A DNA stretch of 49,471 nt from Lysobacter sp. CFH 32150 (GTDB lineage Bacteria > Pseudomonadota > Gammaproteobacteria > Xanthomonadales > Xanthomonadaceae): the NCBI RefSeq assembly GCF_022758295.1, contig NZ_JALDWJ010000012.1, positions 1 to 49,471 of the forward strand. Direction: 5' to 3'. The position numbers and the translations under genes are program-made. The notes under the pieces were generated by a model. The model was not told the origin of the DNA and searched no databases. It saw only the letters and a program-made list of their open reading frames with translations. Below, piece by piece: positions 40,822 to 49,471 of the stretch (positions are counted from its first letter, which is position 1; each line of letters begins with the position of its first letter).

Positions 40822-41129
40822 GCATCGGCAATCTGTTGGTAATGCGTTGATCGCGCGTCGAATCGCTTGAGCAAGGCCCGCGCCGCAGGCGGTACCACCG
40901 CGGCTTCATGATCCGCGCCGGCGAACGCACGCACGGCCTCCAAGCCGTCGAAACGCATCACCGTGACGAATTCGACCTCATCGCCAGCGTCGCGCCGCAG
41001 CAACTCGATGCCGCGATAGCCGGCGATCTTGCGCGCCGCGATGCCGGCGAAGATTTCTTCCAGCAACAGGCGTTGGTAGGCATCGGCGTCCTGCGGCGCA
41101 GTCCAGCCGTGCCAGGTGCGGACGATCAC
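40818..41129 (-). CDS. Small ABM/ferredoxin-like fold protein (antibiotic biosynthesis monooxygenase type)
   Basis: A 103-residue protein with the alternating strand-helix pattern of dimeric alpha-beta barrel proteins: MIVRTWHGWT, a middle GYRGIELLRRDAG-EVEFVTVMRFD, and AVRAFAG. Such proteins are often small monooxygenases or heme-binding or sensor proteins; the reaction here is unknown. It starts five bases after the S41 protease gene ends and is probably the last gene of the gpmI-envC-ctp unit. Its TAG stop lies in the GTAG of the class B REP. Confidence 0.7.
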   Translation of the reverse strand: MIVRTWHGWTAPQDADAYQRLLLEEIFAGIAARKIAGYRGIELLRRDAGDEVEFVTVMRFDGLEAVRAFAGADHEAAVVPPAARALLKRFDARSTHYQQIADA

Positions 41130-41134
41130 CGTGC

Positions 41135-42451
41135 TCAGCCTTTCGGTACGACTTTCGGCGCCACGGCGACCGGCTTCTTCAATTCCGCGAGTGCCGCGGC
41201 AATCGGCGCATCGCCTTCCAGCACTTCGCCGGCATTGGCGCCGGCCACGCCCTCATCGTCACCGCGCAGGTGGCCTGGCAGCATGGCTTCCGTGTAGTCG
41301 GCGCGACCGCCGTTGGTGGCATCTTTTTCGGGATGCAGCACGACGTCCGGCTCGATACCGCGGGCCTGGATGGACTTGCCACTCGGGGTGAAATAACGCG
41401 CAGTGGTGATCTTGACCGAATCGCCGTTGTCCAGCGGAAGCGGTGTCTGCACCGAGCCCTTGCCGAAGGTGCGGCTGCCGACCACGCGCGCGCGACCGTT
41501 GTCGTGCAAAGCGCCGGCCAGGACTTCTGCGGCGCTGGCGGAACCGGCGTCGACCAGCAACACCACTGGCGCGCCATCGAGGCGATCGCCCGGGGTTGCG
41601 CCGAATTCGGCATCGCTGCTGGCAACACGACCGCGGATGCTGACGATCTGGCCGCGATCGAGCAGTTCGTCGGCGATCTGCACGGCCGTGGTCAACAATC
41701 CACCTGGATTGCTGCGCAGATCGATCACCAGTCCGCGCAACTTGCCGCTCGCCTGCAGTTGCTCGAGCGCGCGGGCGAAGTCGGCAGCGGTGTCGGCCTG
41801 GAAGGTGCTGATGCGGACGTAGCCGTAGCCAGGCTCGAGCAGGCGTGAGCGCACGCTGGCGACGCGGATGGTTTCGCGCACGAGCGGCACGTCGAATGGC
41901 TTGGGTTTACCTTCACGCACGATGGTCAACACCACCTTGGTGCCTGCGGCGCCGCGCAGCGGACTGGAACCGGCTTCGACATCGCTGGCATCGTTACGAA
42001 TGGGTTTGCCGTCGATGGCCGTGATCACGTCGCCGGCCTTGATCCCGCCGCGTGCGGCAGGAGTGTCGTCGATGGGCGCGATGATTTTCAGCGTGCCGTC
42101 CGGCATGTGCATCAGTTCGATGCCGACGCCGTCGTAGGCACCGCGGATCTGCTCGTCGAATTGCTCGGCATCGCGCTTGGCCAGATAGGCGCTGTGCGGA
42201 TCGAGGTCCTGCAACAGGCCGCGCACGGCTGCCTGCATCAGCTTCTTGTCGTCGACCGGATCGACGTAGGCTTCCTTCACCACGGTGTAGAGCATGACGA
42301 AACGGCGGATTTCATCCAGCGGCACCTTCGACGCCGCGCTTTCGGCTGCGTCGGGATCGTCGCTGGAAGCGACCGTGCTGGTCTTCTCCTGCGCGAGCGC
42401 CGGAACGCAGGCCAGCGACAAGACGATTGCGAACAGCGGGAACAGACGCAT
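41135..42451 (-). CDS. Carboxyl-terminal processing protease, S41 family
   Basis: A 438-residue exported serine protease. A signal peptide (LSLACVPALAQ) precedes a PDZ domain (about residues 95-175, YDGVGIELMHMPDGTLKI). The S41 catalytic core follows, with Ser in VDAGSASAAEVLAGAL and Lys in SRTFGKGSVQT. It trims C-termini of periplasmic proteins, often peptidoglycan hydrolases, which suits its position after envC. It lies 117 bases downstream of envC on the same strand, the order found in Pseudomonas and relatives. Confidence 0.94.
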   Translation of the reverse strand: MRLFPLFAIVLSLACVPALAQEKTSTVASSDDPDAAESAASKVPLDEIRRFVMLYTVVKEAYVDPVDDKKLMQAAVRGLLQDLDPHSAYLAKRDAEQFDEQIRGAYDGVGIELMHMPDGTLKIIAPIDDTPAARGGIKAGDVITAIDGKPIRNDASDVEAGSSPLRGAAGTKVVLTIVREGKPKPFDVPLVRETIRVASVRSRLLEPGYGYVRISTFQADTAADFARALEQLQASGKLRGLVIDLRSNPGGLLTTAVQIADELLDRGQIVSIRGRVASSDAEFGATPGDRLDGAPVVLLVDAGSASAAEVLAGALHDNGRARVVGSRTFGKGSVQTPLPLDNGDSVKITTARYFTPSGKSIQARGIEPDVVLHPEKDATNGGRADYTEAMLPGHLRGDDEGVAGANAGEVLEGDAPIAAALAELKKPVAVAPKVVPKG

Positions 42452-42568
42452 GCGACAACTCCGACAGACGAGACGGGATACGACCGCGTGCGGCGCCGCG
42501 GGTTCGCAAGGATTATGCGGGCGTGGTTGGAGCTTGCGTTAACGGCGCGTTGTGCGCGCGCGACCGGT

Positions 42569-43768
42569 TCATCTCTTCTGCAGCCAGCTGTTGGGATTCA
42601 CTGGCTGGCCGTTGCGGCGCAGTTCGAAATACAGCGCCGGCCGGCCCTGGCCTCCGGAGTTGCCGACACTGGCGACCGGATCGCCACGCTTGACCGCATC
42701 GCCGGCGTCGCGCAACAGCGCGTCGTTGTGCGCGTACAGGCTCATGTAGCCGTTGCCGTGATCGACGATCAGGATCAGGCCATAGCCGTTCATCCAGTCG
42801 GAGAACACTACGCGGCCGTCGGCGACGGCTTTGACCGTGCTGCCCGCAGCGGCGCCGATCAGTACGCCTTCACTGCTGCGTCCGTCCGGCAGGGTGCCGC
42901 CGTAGCCGGCAAGCAACGCCCCCGACAAGGGCCAACTCAAGCCACCGACCTGCAGCGGTGGCCCCGATACGATCGCCTTGCGCAACGGCGTGCTTGATGT
43001 GGCACTGCCCGCTTTTGGCTTGCTGGCTGCGCGTTGCGCTGCCGCTTTCGCCGCGGCGGCACGCAGTTTCGCGAGCAACTGTTGCAGCGCCTTGGCGTCG
43101 CGGCCCAGGGCTTTTTCGCGATCGGCGCGGTCTTCGTAACGTTGCTCGAGTTGGGCGACCAGGCTGACGCGTTCGCGGCGCGCACGTTCGAGCTGGGCCA
43201 GTTGTGCACGCTGATTGCGCTGGGTGACATCGAGCTCCCTGCGCTTGGCAGTGATCTCCTGCTCGAGCGTATCGAGCTGCTGCAATTCGGCGTTGAGCGC
43301 CTGAATGCGCTGCGCACGGTCGCGTTGCAGGTACCGATGGTAGGTGATCATGCGTTGCGCATCGGCGACGCGATCCTGCGCCAGCAGCACCTTCAACGGC
43401 GCATCGCCGCCGACCATGTACGCCGCGCGCAGGAGCTTCGCCAGCTCTTCGCGCTTGCCGGCAAGGCTCGACTGCAACGTTTCGCGGCGCTGCTGCAATT
43501 CCGCCAGCGCCTTTTGCTCGCGGCTGAGCGCGCGCGCGGTGTCGCGCAGGACACGGCTACTGCGACCGACTTGCTCGTCGGCCTCACGCAACTGGCGCGA
43601 GGCCTCGCCGCGCTGGCCTTCCAGCCTGCGTCTCTCCGCGGCAACGTTCTTCAGCTCGGTACGGACGCGCTCGAGCTTCTTCTCCGCCTCGCGACTGCTT
43701 TGCGCACCCACGGTGCCCGCGGCAGCGAGCAACAAGAAGGCGAGCAGTACGGCGGCGGTCCGCATCAA
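42569..43768 (-). CDS. envC: Murein hydrolase activator EnvC, M23/LytM domain
   Basis: A 399-residue periplasmic protein. A signal peptide (ending near TVGAQ) is followed by a long Arg/Glu/Gln-rich coiled coil (about residues 25-260), a Ser/Ala linker, and a C-terminal LytM/M23 fold. The last domain has YGLILIVDHGNGYMSLYAH, but the zinc-binding HxH appears as AHN, so it is probably catalytically dead, as in EnvC proteins that activate amidases at the division septum. It overlaps the gpmI stop by four bases, implying coupled translation. Confidence 0.92.
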   Translation of the reverse strand: MMRTAAVLLAFLLLAAAGTVGAQSSREAEKKLERVRTELKNVAAERRRLEGQRGEASRQLREADEQVGRSSRVLRDTARALSREQKALAELQQRRETLQSSLAGKREELAKLLRAAYMVGGDAPLKVLLAQDRVADAQRMITYHRYLQRDRAQRIQALNAELQQLDTLEQEITAKRRELDVTQRNQRAQLAQLERARRERVSLVAQLEQRYEDRADREKALGRDAKALQQLLAKLRAAAAKAAAQRAASKPKAGSATSSTPLRKAIVSGPPLQVGGLSWPLSGALLAGYGGTLPDGRSSEGVLIGAAAGSTVKAVADGRVVFSDWMNGYGLILIVDHGNGYMSLYAHNDALLRDAGDAVKRGDPVASVGNSGGQGRPALYFELRRNGQPVNPNSWLQKR

Positions 43769-45306
43769 GCCGGTGCGAACAGGCTGCTGCCGCTCATCTC
43801 GGCCGGTTGCGGCAGGCCGAGCAGGTCGAGCATGGTCGGCGCGACATCGCGCAGCGCGCCGCCAGCGCGCAACGTTGTGGCCCGCGTGCCGACATAGACG
43901 AACGGCACCGGTCCCACGGTGTGCGCGGTATGCGGCTGGCCGGTGACGGCATCACGCATCAGTTCCAGGTTGCCGTGGTCGGCGGTGATCAACAACGCGC
44001 CGCCTGCATGTCGCACCGCGGACTCGATCGCGCCGATCGCGATGTCGACCGCTTCCGCGGCCTGGATCGCGGCGGCAATGTTGCCGGTATGCCCGACCAT
44101 GTCGGGATTGGCGATATTGCACACCACCACGTCGAACGCGCCGCTGCCGATCGCATCGACCAGCTTCGCGGTCACTTCCGGACAGCTCATTTCCGGCTGC
44201 AGATCGTAGGTCGCGACCTTCGGGCTCGGCACGAGGATGCGTTGTTCGCCTGGATACGGATCCTCGCGCCCGCCGCTGAAGAAGAAGGTGACGTGCGCGT
44301 ACTTCTCGGTCTCGGCGATGCGCAGCTGCGTCAGGCCCTGTTCGGCGAGCAATTCGCCGATGGTGTGGCGCAGGTCGTCCGGTGCGAACGCAACCGGTGC
44401 CGGCAGCTTGGCGTCGTATTCGGTCAGGCAGACGAAGCGTGACAGCTGCGGTCGCCGCGCAGCGAAGCCGGAAAAGTCCGGAGCGACGAACGCCGCGGTC
44501 AACTGGCGTGCGCGATCGGCGCGGAAGTTCATGAACACCGCCGCATCGCCATCGCGCATCGGGATGCTGCCGGCAAGGACGGTCGGGGCAACGAATTCAT
44601 CGTTCTCGCCGCGTGCGTAAGCTTCGTGCAACGCGCTCAATGCATCTTCGCTGGCCTGCGTACTGCGCGCCTCGACGATCGCGTCCCAGGCGCGCTGCTG
44701 GCGATCCCAGCGGTTGTCACGATCCATTGCATAGTAGCGCCCGCTGACACTCGCGATGCGGGCGTTGCCAAGCTCGGCACATTTCGCCTGCAACGCGGCG
44801 AGGCTGGGTTCGGCCGAACGTGGCGGCATATCGCGACCATCGAGGAAGGCATGCACCGCCACCTTCGCCACCCCTTCGCGCTGCGCCAGCTCCAGCATGG
44901 CGAAGATATGCGTCTCGTGGCTGTGCACGCCGCCCGGCGATAGCAGCCCCATCACGTGCAGCGTGCCGTTGTTCGCTTTCGCCGCGGCACAGGCCGCACG
45001 CAATTCGGCGTTGGCGAAAAAACTGCCGTCTTCGATCGCCGCATCGATGCGGGTCAGGTCCTGGTAGACGATGCGGCCGGCGCCGAGGTTCATGTGGCCG
45101 ACCTCGGAATTGCCCATCTGCCCGTCCGGCAAGCCGACGTGGCGGCCTTCGGTGTGGATCAGCGTATGCGGCGCATCGGTCCACAGCCGGTGCCAGTTCG
45201 GAATCCGCGCCTGCGCCAGCGCGTTGTCGGCGGGATCGTCGCGATGGCCCCAGCCATCAAGGATCAGCAATACCACCGGCTTGGTACGCGAACTGGCTGC
45301 TGGCAC
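43765..45306 (-). CDS. gpmI: 2,3-bisphosphoglycerate-independent phosphoglycerate mutase
   Basis: A 513-residue glycolytic/gluconeogenic enzyme interconverting 3- and 2-phosphoglycerate with two Mn ions. Asp17 in LLILDGWG and Ser67 in GNSEVGHMNLG are the metal and phosphoserine positions, and ITADHGNLE and FMNFRADRAR occur later. The GTG at 45306 is chosen because AAGGAG lies eight bases ahead, the length then matches the family, and the 73 upstream in-frame residues look non-coding. It leads the gpmI-envC-ctp operon. Confidence 0.95.
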   Translation of the reverse strand: MPAASSRTKPVVLLILDGWGHRDDPADNALAQARIPNWHRLWTDAPHTLIHTEGRHVGLPDGQMGNSEVGHMNLGAGRIVYQDLTRIDAAIEDGSFFANAELRAACAAAKANNGTLHVMGLLSPGGVHSHETHIFAMLELAQREGVAKVAVHAFLDGRDMPPRSAEPSLAALQAKCAELGNARIASVSGRYYAMDRDNRWDRQQRAWDAIVEARSTQASEDALSALHEAYARGENDEFVAPTVLAGSIPMRDGDAAVFMNFRADRARQLTAAFVAPDFSGFAARRPQLSRFVCLTEYDAKLPAPVAFAPDDLRHTIGELLAEQGLTQLRIAETEKYAHVTFFFSGGREDPYPGEQRILVPSPKVATYDLQPEMSCPEVTAKLVDAIGSGAFDVVVCNIANPDMVGHTGNIAAAIQAAEAVDIAIGAIESAVRHAGGALLITADHGNLELMRDAVTGQPHTAHTVGPVPFVYVGTRATTLRAGGALRDVAPTMLDLLGLPQPAEMSGSSLFAPA

Positions 45307-45473
45307 GACGAGGGCTCCTTGGCAATATGCACTAGTGACTTCGGACAGGTGTGGATTGTAGCGAAGGGGCGGAAACTGGGTTTGTCGGCCCGGTTTATCA
45401 GGAACTAAACCTTCGTCGCCCGCAAGGCATCCATCCATCGAGCCCATCGTTCGATCCCAATAGGAACCTCGCC

Positions 45474-46139
45474 ATGTCGCGCATTCGCCTCGTTCTAGCC
45501 ACTGCTGTCGCCTTCGCCATCGCACCGGCTTTCGCTGGCCAGGACATCGACAAGATCAACGGCAGCATCACCGCCGAAGCCAGTCAGACTTACGGCGACC
45601 TGGAAACGGTCAACGGCAGCATCCGCGTCGAGGCCAATGCCCGCATCGAAAACGCCGAAACCGTGAACGGCAGCATTCATGCTGCCGACAACGTGCAAGC
45701 GCAGTCGCTGAGCACGGTCAACGGCAGCATCCGTGTCGGCACCCAGGCACAGATCGATGGTGGCGTTGAAACCGTCAATGGCAGTGTCTTCGTCGATCGG
45801 GGCAGTCGCATTGCCCGTAACGTCGAAACCGTCAACGGCGCGATCGGCCTGGTCGACAGCGATCTCGGCGGCGGCATCGAAACCGTCAACGGCGACATCA
45901 CCGTCGGCGCCGGTTCGCACGTCCAGGGCGGCATCCACGTCGAAAAGCCGGGCACGCAGTGGATCCAGATCGGCAAACGCAAGCCGCCGCGCATCGTGAT
46001 CGGCGCGAACGCGCAGGTCGACGGTCCGTTGGTGTTCGAACGCGAAGTCACCCTGTACGTGCATCGCACGGCGAAGATCGGCAAGGTCAGCGGCGCCACC
46101 GCGGTGCGCTACGACGGCGATCGCGCGCCGAAGGATTGA
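45474..46139 (+). CDS. Exported beta-solenoid protein with seven VNGSI repeats
   Basis: A 221-residue secreted protein. The signal peptide (TAVAFAIAPAFAG) is followed by seven repeats of 18-19 residues, each built on an ETVNGSIxV core (from DKINGSITA to ETVNGDITV). The repeats start at 45549, 45603, 45657, 45711, 45768, 45825 and 45879. The regular 54/57-base period and alternating hydrophobics fit a right-handed beta-helix similar to bactofilin or DUF4097-like folds. The C-terminal third continues the same style (IVIGANAQVDGPLVF). Function is unknown; periplasmic or surface scaffolding is an inference. AGGA precedes the ATG. Confidence 0.8.
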   Translation: MSRIRLVLATAVAFAIAPAFAGQDIDKINGSITAEASQTYGDLETVNGSIRVEANARIENAETVNGSIHAADNVQAQSLSTVNGSIRVGTQAQIDGGVETVNGSVFVDRGSRIARNVETVNGAIGLVDSDLGGGIETVNGDITVGAGSHVQGGIHVEKPGTQWIQIGKRKPPRIVIGANAQVDGPLVFEREVTLYVHRTAKIGKVSGATAVRYDGDRAPKD

Positions 46140-46202
46140 TTGCGTATTCGTCCTGGATCGCACTTGTTTAGAATCCGGGGTTCCTGAACCGAGGAACTCC
46201 GG

Positions 46203-47906
<1,704 letters not shown>

Positions 47907-47927
47907 CCTGCTTCGTCATTGCACAAG

Positions 47928-47957
47928 GAACGGCGTCCGCAGGCGCCGTTCGTATTT
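47928..47957 (+). terminator. Intrinsic terminator after the M28 peptidase
   Basis: GAACGGCG (47928-47935) pairs with CGCCGTTC (47944-47951), followed by GTATTTT. Confidence 0.75.
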
Positions 47958-47996
47958 TCCGGCTAGGCTGTCGCCGCCAATCATTGGGGAAGCATC

Positions 47997-48404
47997 ATGC
48001 TGACGTTGTCCACCGCCTACTGGTGCGTGTTGATCGCCGCACTGCTGCCGTATGCCTGGGTCATGATCGCCAAGAGCAGCGGCGAGCGCTACAGCAATCG
48101 CGACCCGCGCGGCTGGATCGCACGTCAGGAAAACCCGCGGGTGCACTTCGCCAATGGCGCGCAGCTCAATGCATTCGAGGCGTTTGCACCGTTCGCGGCA
48201 GGCGTGGTGCTTGCACAACTTGCCGGGGTGAACGCCGAGCGCATCGCGCTTCTGGCGATCATCTTCGTCGTGCTCCGCGTGCTGCATGGCCTCCTCTACA
48301 TCGGCAACAAGCCACCGTTGCGCAGCCTGGCTTGGTTCGGCGCCTTCGTCTGCGTGCTGCTGCTGTTGGTACAGGCCGCGCTACGCATCGGGGCCACTGC
48401 GTGA
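47997..48404 (+). CDS. MAPEG family membrane protein
   Basis: A 135-residue four-helix membrane protein of the MAPEG superfamily (eicosanoid and glutathione metabolism in eukaryotes). Typical features are NRDPRGW near residue 34 and RQENPRVHFANGAQLNAFEAFAPF near residue 45, and a conserved RVLHGLLYIGN near residue 95. Bacterial members mostly lack a known substrate; the presence of gshA in the window does not by itself prove glutathione use. GGGGAAG precedes the ATG, and a GGCTAGGCT block at 47961-47969 may be its -10 region. Confidence 0.9.
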   Translation: MLTLSTAYWCVLIAALLPYAWVMIAKSSGERYSNRDPRGWIARQENPRVHFANGAQLNAFEAFAPFAAGVVLAQLAGVNAERIALLAIIFVVLRVLHGLLYIGNKPPLRSLAWFGAFVCVLLLLVQAALRIGATA

Positions 48405-48426
48405 CACGAAGCAGTCGGCAAACAAC

Positions 48427-49152
48427 ATGAGCGAACCGGTTGGCATCGCGCCGCTAGTCGCGGCATTAGGTCGCGACGGTTTCTGCTTTGCCGAGGCGGC
48501 GACGATGCGTTCGCTGTTCGCACCCGGCGCGCTCGGCGATTGGCCCGCCTTCGCCGCAAGCTGGGATACGTTGGCGCCAGACACGTACCTCGCGCAAACC
48601 GGCCGTCATCGACGCCGACGCCATGGCGTGTTCGCTGCAGCGGCCAGCGGGCCAATCCGGCACGAACCGCACCAGCCGCATTACCAGAGCCTCGACTACA
48701 ACCCACTGCAGGGCGACATCGAGCGCTGGTTCGAGCCACTGACGCCGGATGTCGCCGCCAGCGTCAGTTTGCGGACCATCCTTGCCTTCACTCGCGACTT
48801 CTTCGGCGAACTCGCGCCGGGCGTGGACCAATGGCGTATCGAAGTCCATCAGTTCCGCATCGAAGCCCGCGCCGGACAACCTGGCGAGCCGACGCCAGAA
48901 GGCATCCACCGCGATGGCGTCGATTACGTGCTGGTCCTGCTGATCGACCGTCAGAACATCGCCAGCGGTACCACCACCATCCATGCCGCCGACGGCTCCT
49001 TGCTTGGCAGCTTCACGCTGGCCGCACCACTCGACGCCGCCCTGGTCGACGACAACCGGGTGTTCCACGGTGTCACCGCCGTTACGCCGCTGGATCCAAC
49101 GCGACCGGCGTATCGGGATGTACTTGTCGTGACACTACGCGCCGTGGGTTGA
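48427..49152 (+). CDS. 2OG-Fe(II) dioxygenase family protein
   Basis: A 241-residue protein of the bacterial 2OG-Fe dioxygenase family that includes free amino-acid hydroxylases such as isoleucine dioxygenase. The VHQFRIEA block lies near residue 142, then PEGIHRDGVDYV with the iron-binding HxD, and the distal VFHGVTAVTP histidine with a following Arg for 2-oxoglutarate. The substrate is not known. It begins 22 bases after the MAPEG gene and may be co-transcribed. No regulatory gene is adjacent. Confidence 0.85.
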   Translation: MSEPVGIAPLVAALGRDGFCFAEAATMRSLFAPGALGDWPAFAASWDTLAPDTYLAQTGRHRRRRHGVFAAAASGPIRHEPHQPHYQSLDYNPLQGDIERWFEPLTPDVAASVSLRTILAFTRDFFGELAPGVDQWRIEVHQFRIEARAGQPGEPTPEGIHRDGVDYVLVLLIDRQNIASGTTTIHAADGSLLGSFTLAAPLDAALVDDNRVFHGVTAVTPLDPTRPAYRDVLVVTLRAVG

Positions 49153-49337
49153 TTCTTCGGTCTGCGACCCGGCATACGGACCACAGTTCCCACGGGAATC
49201 CCATAGGCCGCGGGCGCACCTTGGCTGCAAACCTGCGCGCAAACAGGCCTCTGGCAAAGAATGATTTTGCCTGCGACTATCCGGACACTGGGTCAGATTA
49301 TTTAGTCGTTTATTAAGTCGACCATTTAGTTTAGCCC
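49153..49337. other. Intergenic region with an AT-rich patch
   Basis: No convincing gene is seen. Bases 49290-49336 are strikingly AT-rich for this genome and contain short TTTAG and AAGTCG repeats. This may be a boundary or a mobile-element scar next to the rRNA remnant; no inverted repeats or transposase support this. Confidence 0.4.
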
Positions 49338-49371
49338 AAAGAAAACCCTGCAGCGTGAGCTACGGGGTTTT
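49338..49371 (-). terminator. rrn-type terminator after the 5S remnant
   Basis: On the minus strand AAAACCC and GGGTTTT arms (bases 49371-49365 and 49348-49342) form the outer stem with a partial inner stem, followed by TTTTCTTT. It lies 10 bases beyond the 5S 3' end, as expected for the end of an rRNA operon. Confidence 0.8.
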
Positions 49372-49380
49372 GGATAAAGG

Positions 49381-49404
49381 CCCTGGCGATGACCTACTCT
49401 CGCA
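49381..49404 (-). rRNA. 3' end of a 5S rRNA gene (partial, remnant)
   Basis: The minus strand reads TGCGAGAGTAGGTCATCGCC followed by AGGG, the standard 3' end of gammaproteobacterial 5S rRNA. Upstream of this (higher coordinates) the expected 5S body is missing: a GC-rich segment and a second terminator hairpin occur instead. The 5S gene is therefore reduced to its last 20-24 bases here, either by deletion or by an assembly break in an rRNA repeat. Confidence 0.65.
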
Positions 49405-49447
49405 GGCACGCGGGCCGGGGTGGGTGGTGCCGCACGTACAAAGAAGA

Positions 49448-49471
49448 AGGCCCGTCCTTGCGGACGGGCCT
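49448..49471 (-). terminator. Second strong terminator hairpin at the window edge
   Basis: AGGCCCGTCC and its complement form a perfect 10-bp stem around a 4-base loop. On the minus strand it is followed by TCTTCTTT. It would end a transcript, perhaps a complete rRNA operon, coming from beyond the window. Confidence 0.75.

Noticed and set aside
45549-45900. Non-coding tandem repeat array
   Set aside because: The 54/57-base period is in frame and encodes the VNGSI solenoid with a signal peptide upstream.
49381-49471. Complete 5S rRNA gene
   Set aside because: Only the last 20-24 bases match; the remaining sequence cannot form the 5S helices.

Overview
The window looks like chromosomal DNA from a GC-rich gammaproteobacterium of the Xanthomonadaceae/Lysobacter group. 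I infer this from the plant-type glutamate-cysteine ligase, the rpsU-yqeY-dnaG order, an aa3 oxidase cluster with an oppositely oriented DUF2909 gene, a gpmI-envC-ctp operon, and GTAG-headed REP elements like those known from Stenotrophomonas and Xanthomonas. No phage, transposase, CRISPR array or tRNA was seen. Most of the window is core metabolism and envelope biology, and about 46 protein genes are called.

Layout. 1-5.8 kb: a long RNA-like hairpin, gshA, a DUF2007 protein, engB, a diheme cytochrome c and two tandem DsbA-type thiol oxidases. 5.8-10.8 kb: an EEP-family nuclease/phosphatase, Slt, an NDUFA9-like protein and cca. 10.8-19 kb: a TonB-dependent receptor, a VanZ-like protein, a MidA-like methyltransferase, a pteridine reductase, a DUF6159 membrane protein, then folK, folB and tsaD. 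19-23.7 kb: rpsU, yqeY, dnaG and an S9 peptidase. 23.7-26.5 kb: a cupredoxin/Calx-beta/FG-GAP secreted protein divergent from an unknown envelope protein. 26.5-34.6 kb: the complete cytochrome c oxidase and heme A assembly cluster (ctaC, ctaD, a 46-residue protein, cox11, ctaE, SURF1, a small membrane-anchored protein, ctaA, ctaB). 34.8-40.8 kb: putA, a FadL-type porin, a rhomboid protease and a DUF1820 protein. 40.8-45.3 kb: a monooxygenase-fold protein, then the gpmI-envC-ctp operon. 45.5-49.2 kb: a beta-solenoid repeat protein, an M28 peptidase, a MAPEG protein and a 2OG-Fe dioxygenase. The last 100 bases hold an rrn-type terminator and only the 3' end of a 5S rRNA.

Functional links. Respiration (cytochrome c, oxidase, heme A synthesis, PutA), redox and thiol homeostasis (GshA, DsbA pair), cell-wall remodelling (Slt, EnvC, Ctp) and folate/pteridine metabolism (FolB, FolK, pteridine reductase) are the main themes.

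The least ordinary signals are non-coding. They are a 35-bp helix at the left edge that pairs completely only as minus-strand RNA; three families of GTAG REP elements, two of which supply stop codons to three flanking genes; four perfect short tandem duplications at translation start or stop regions; and an orphan 5S 3' end at the right edge. Among proteins, the cupredoxin/FG-GAP fusion and the 18-19-residue solenoid are the most unusual.
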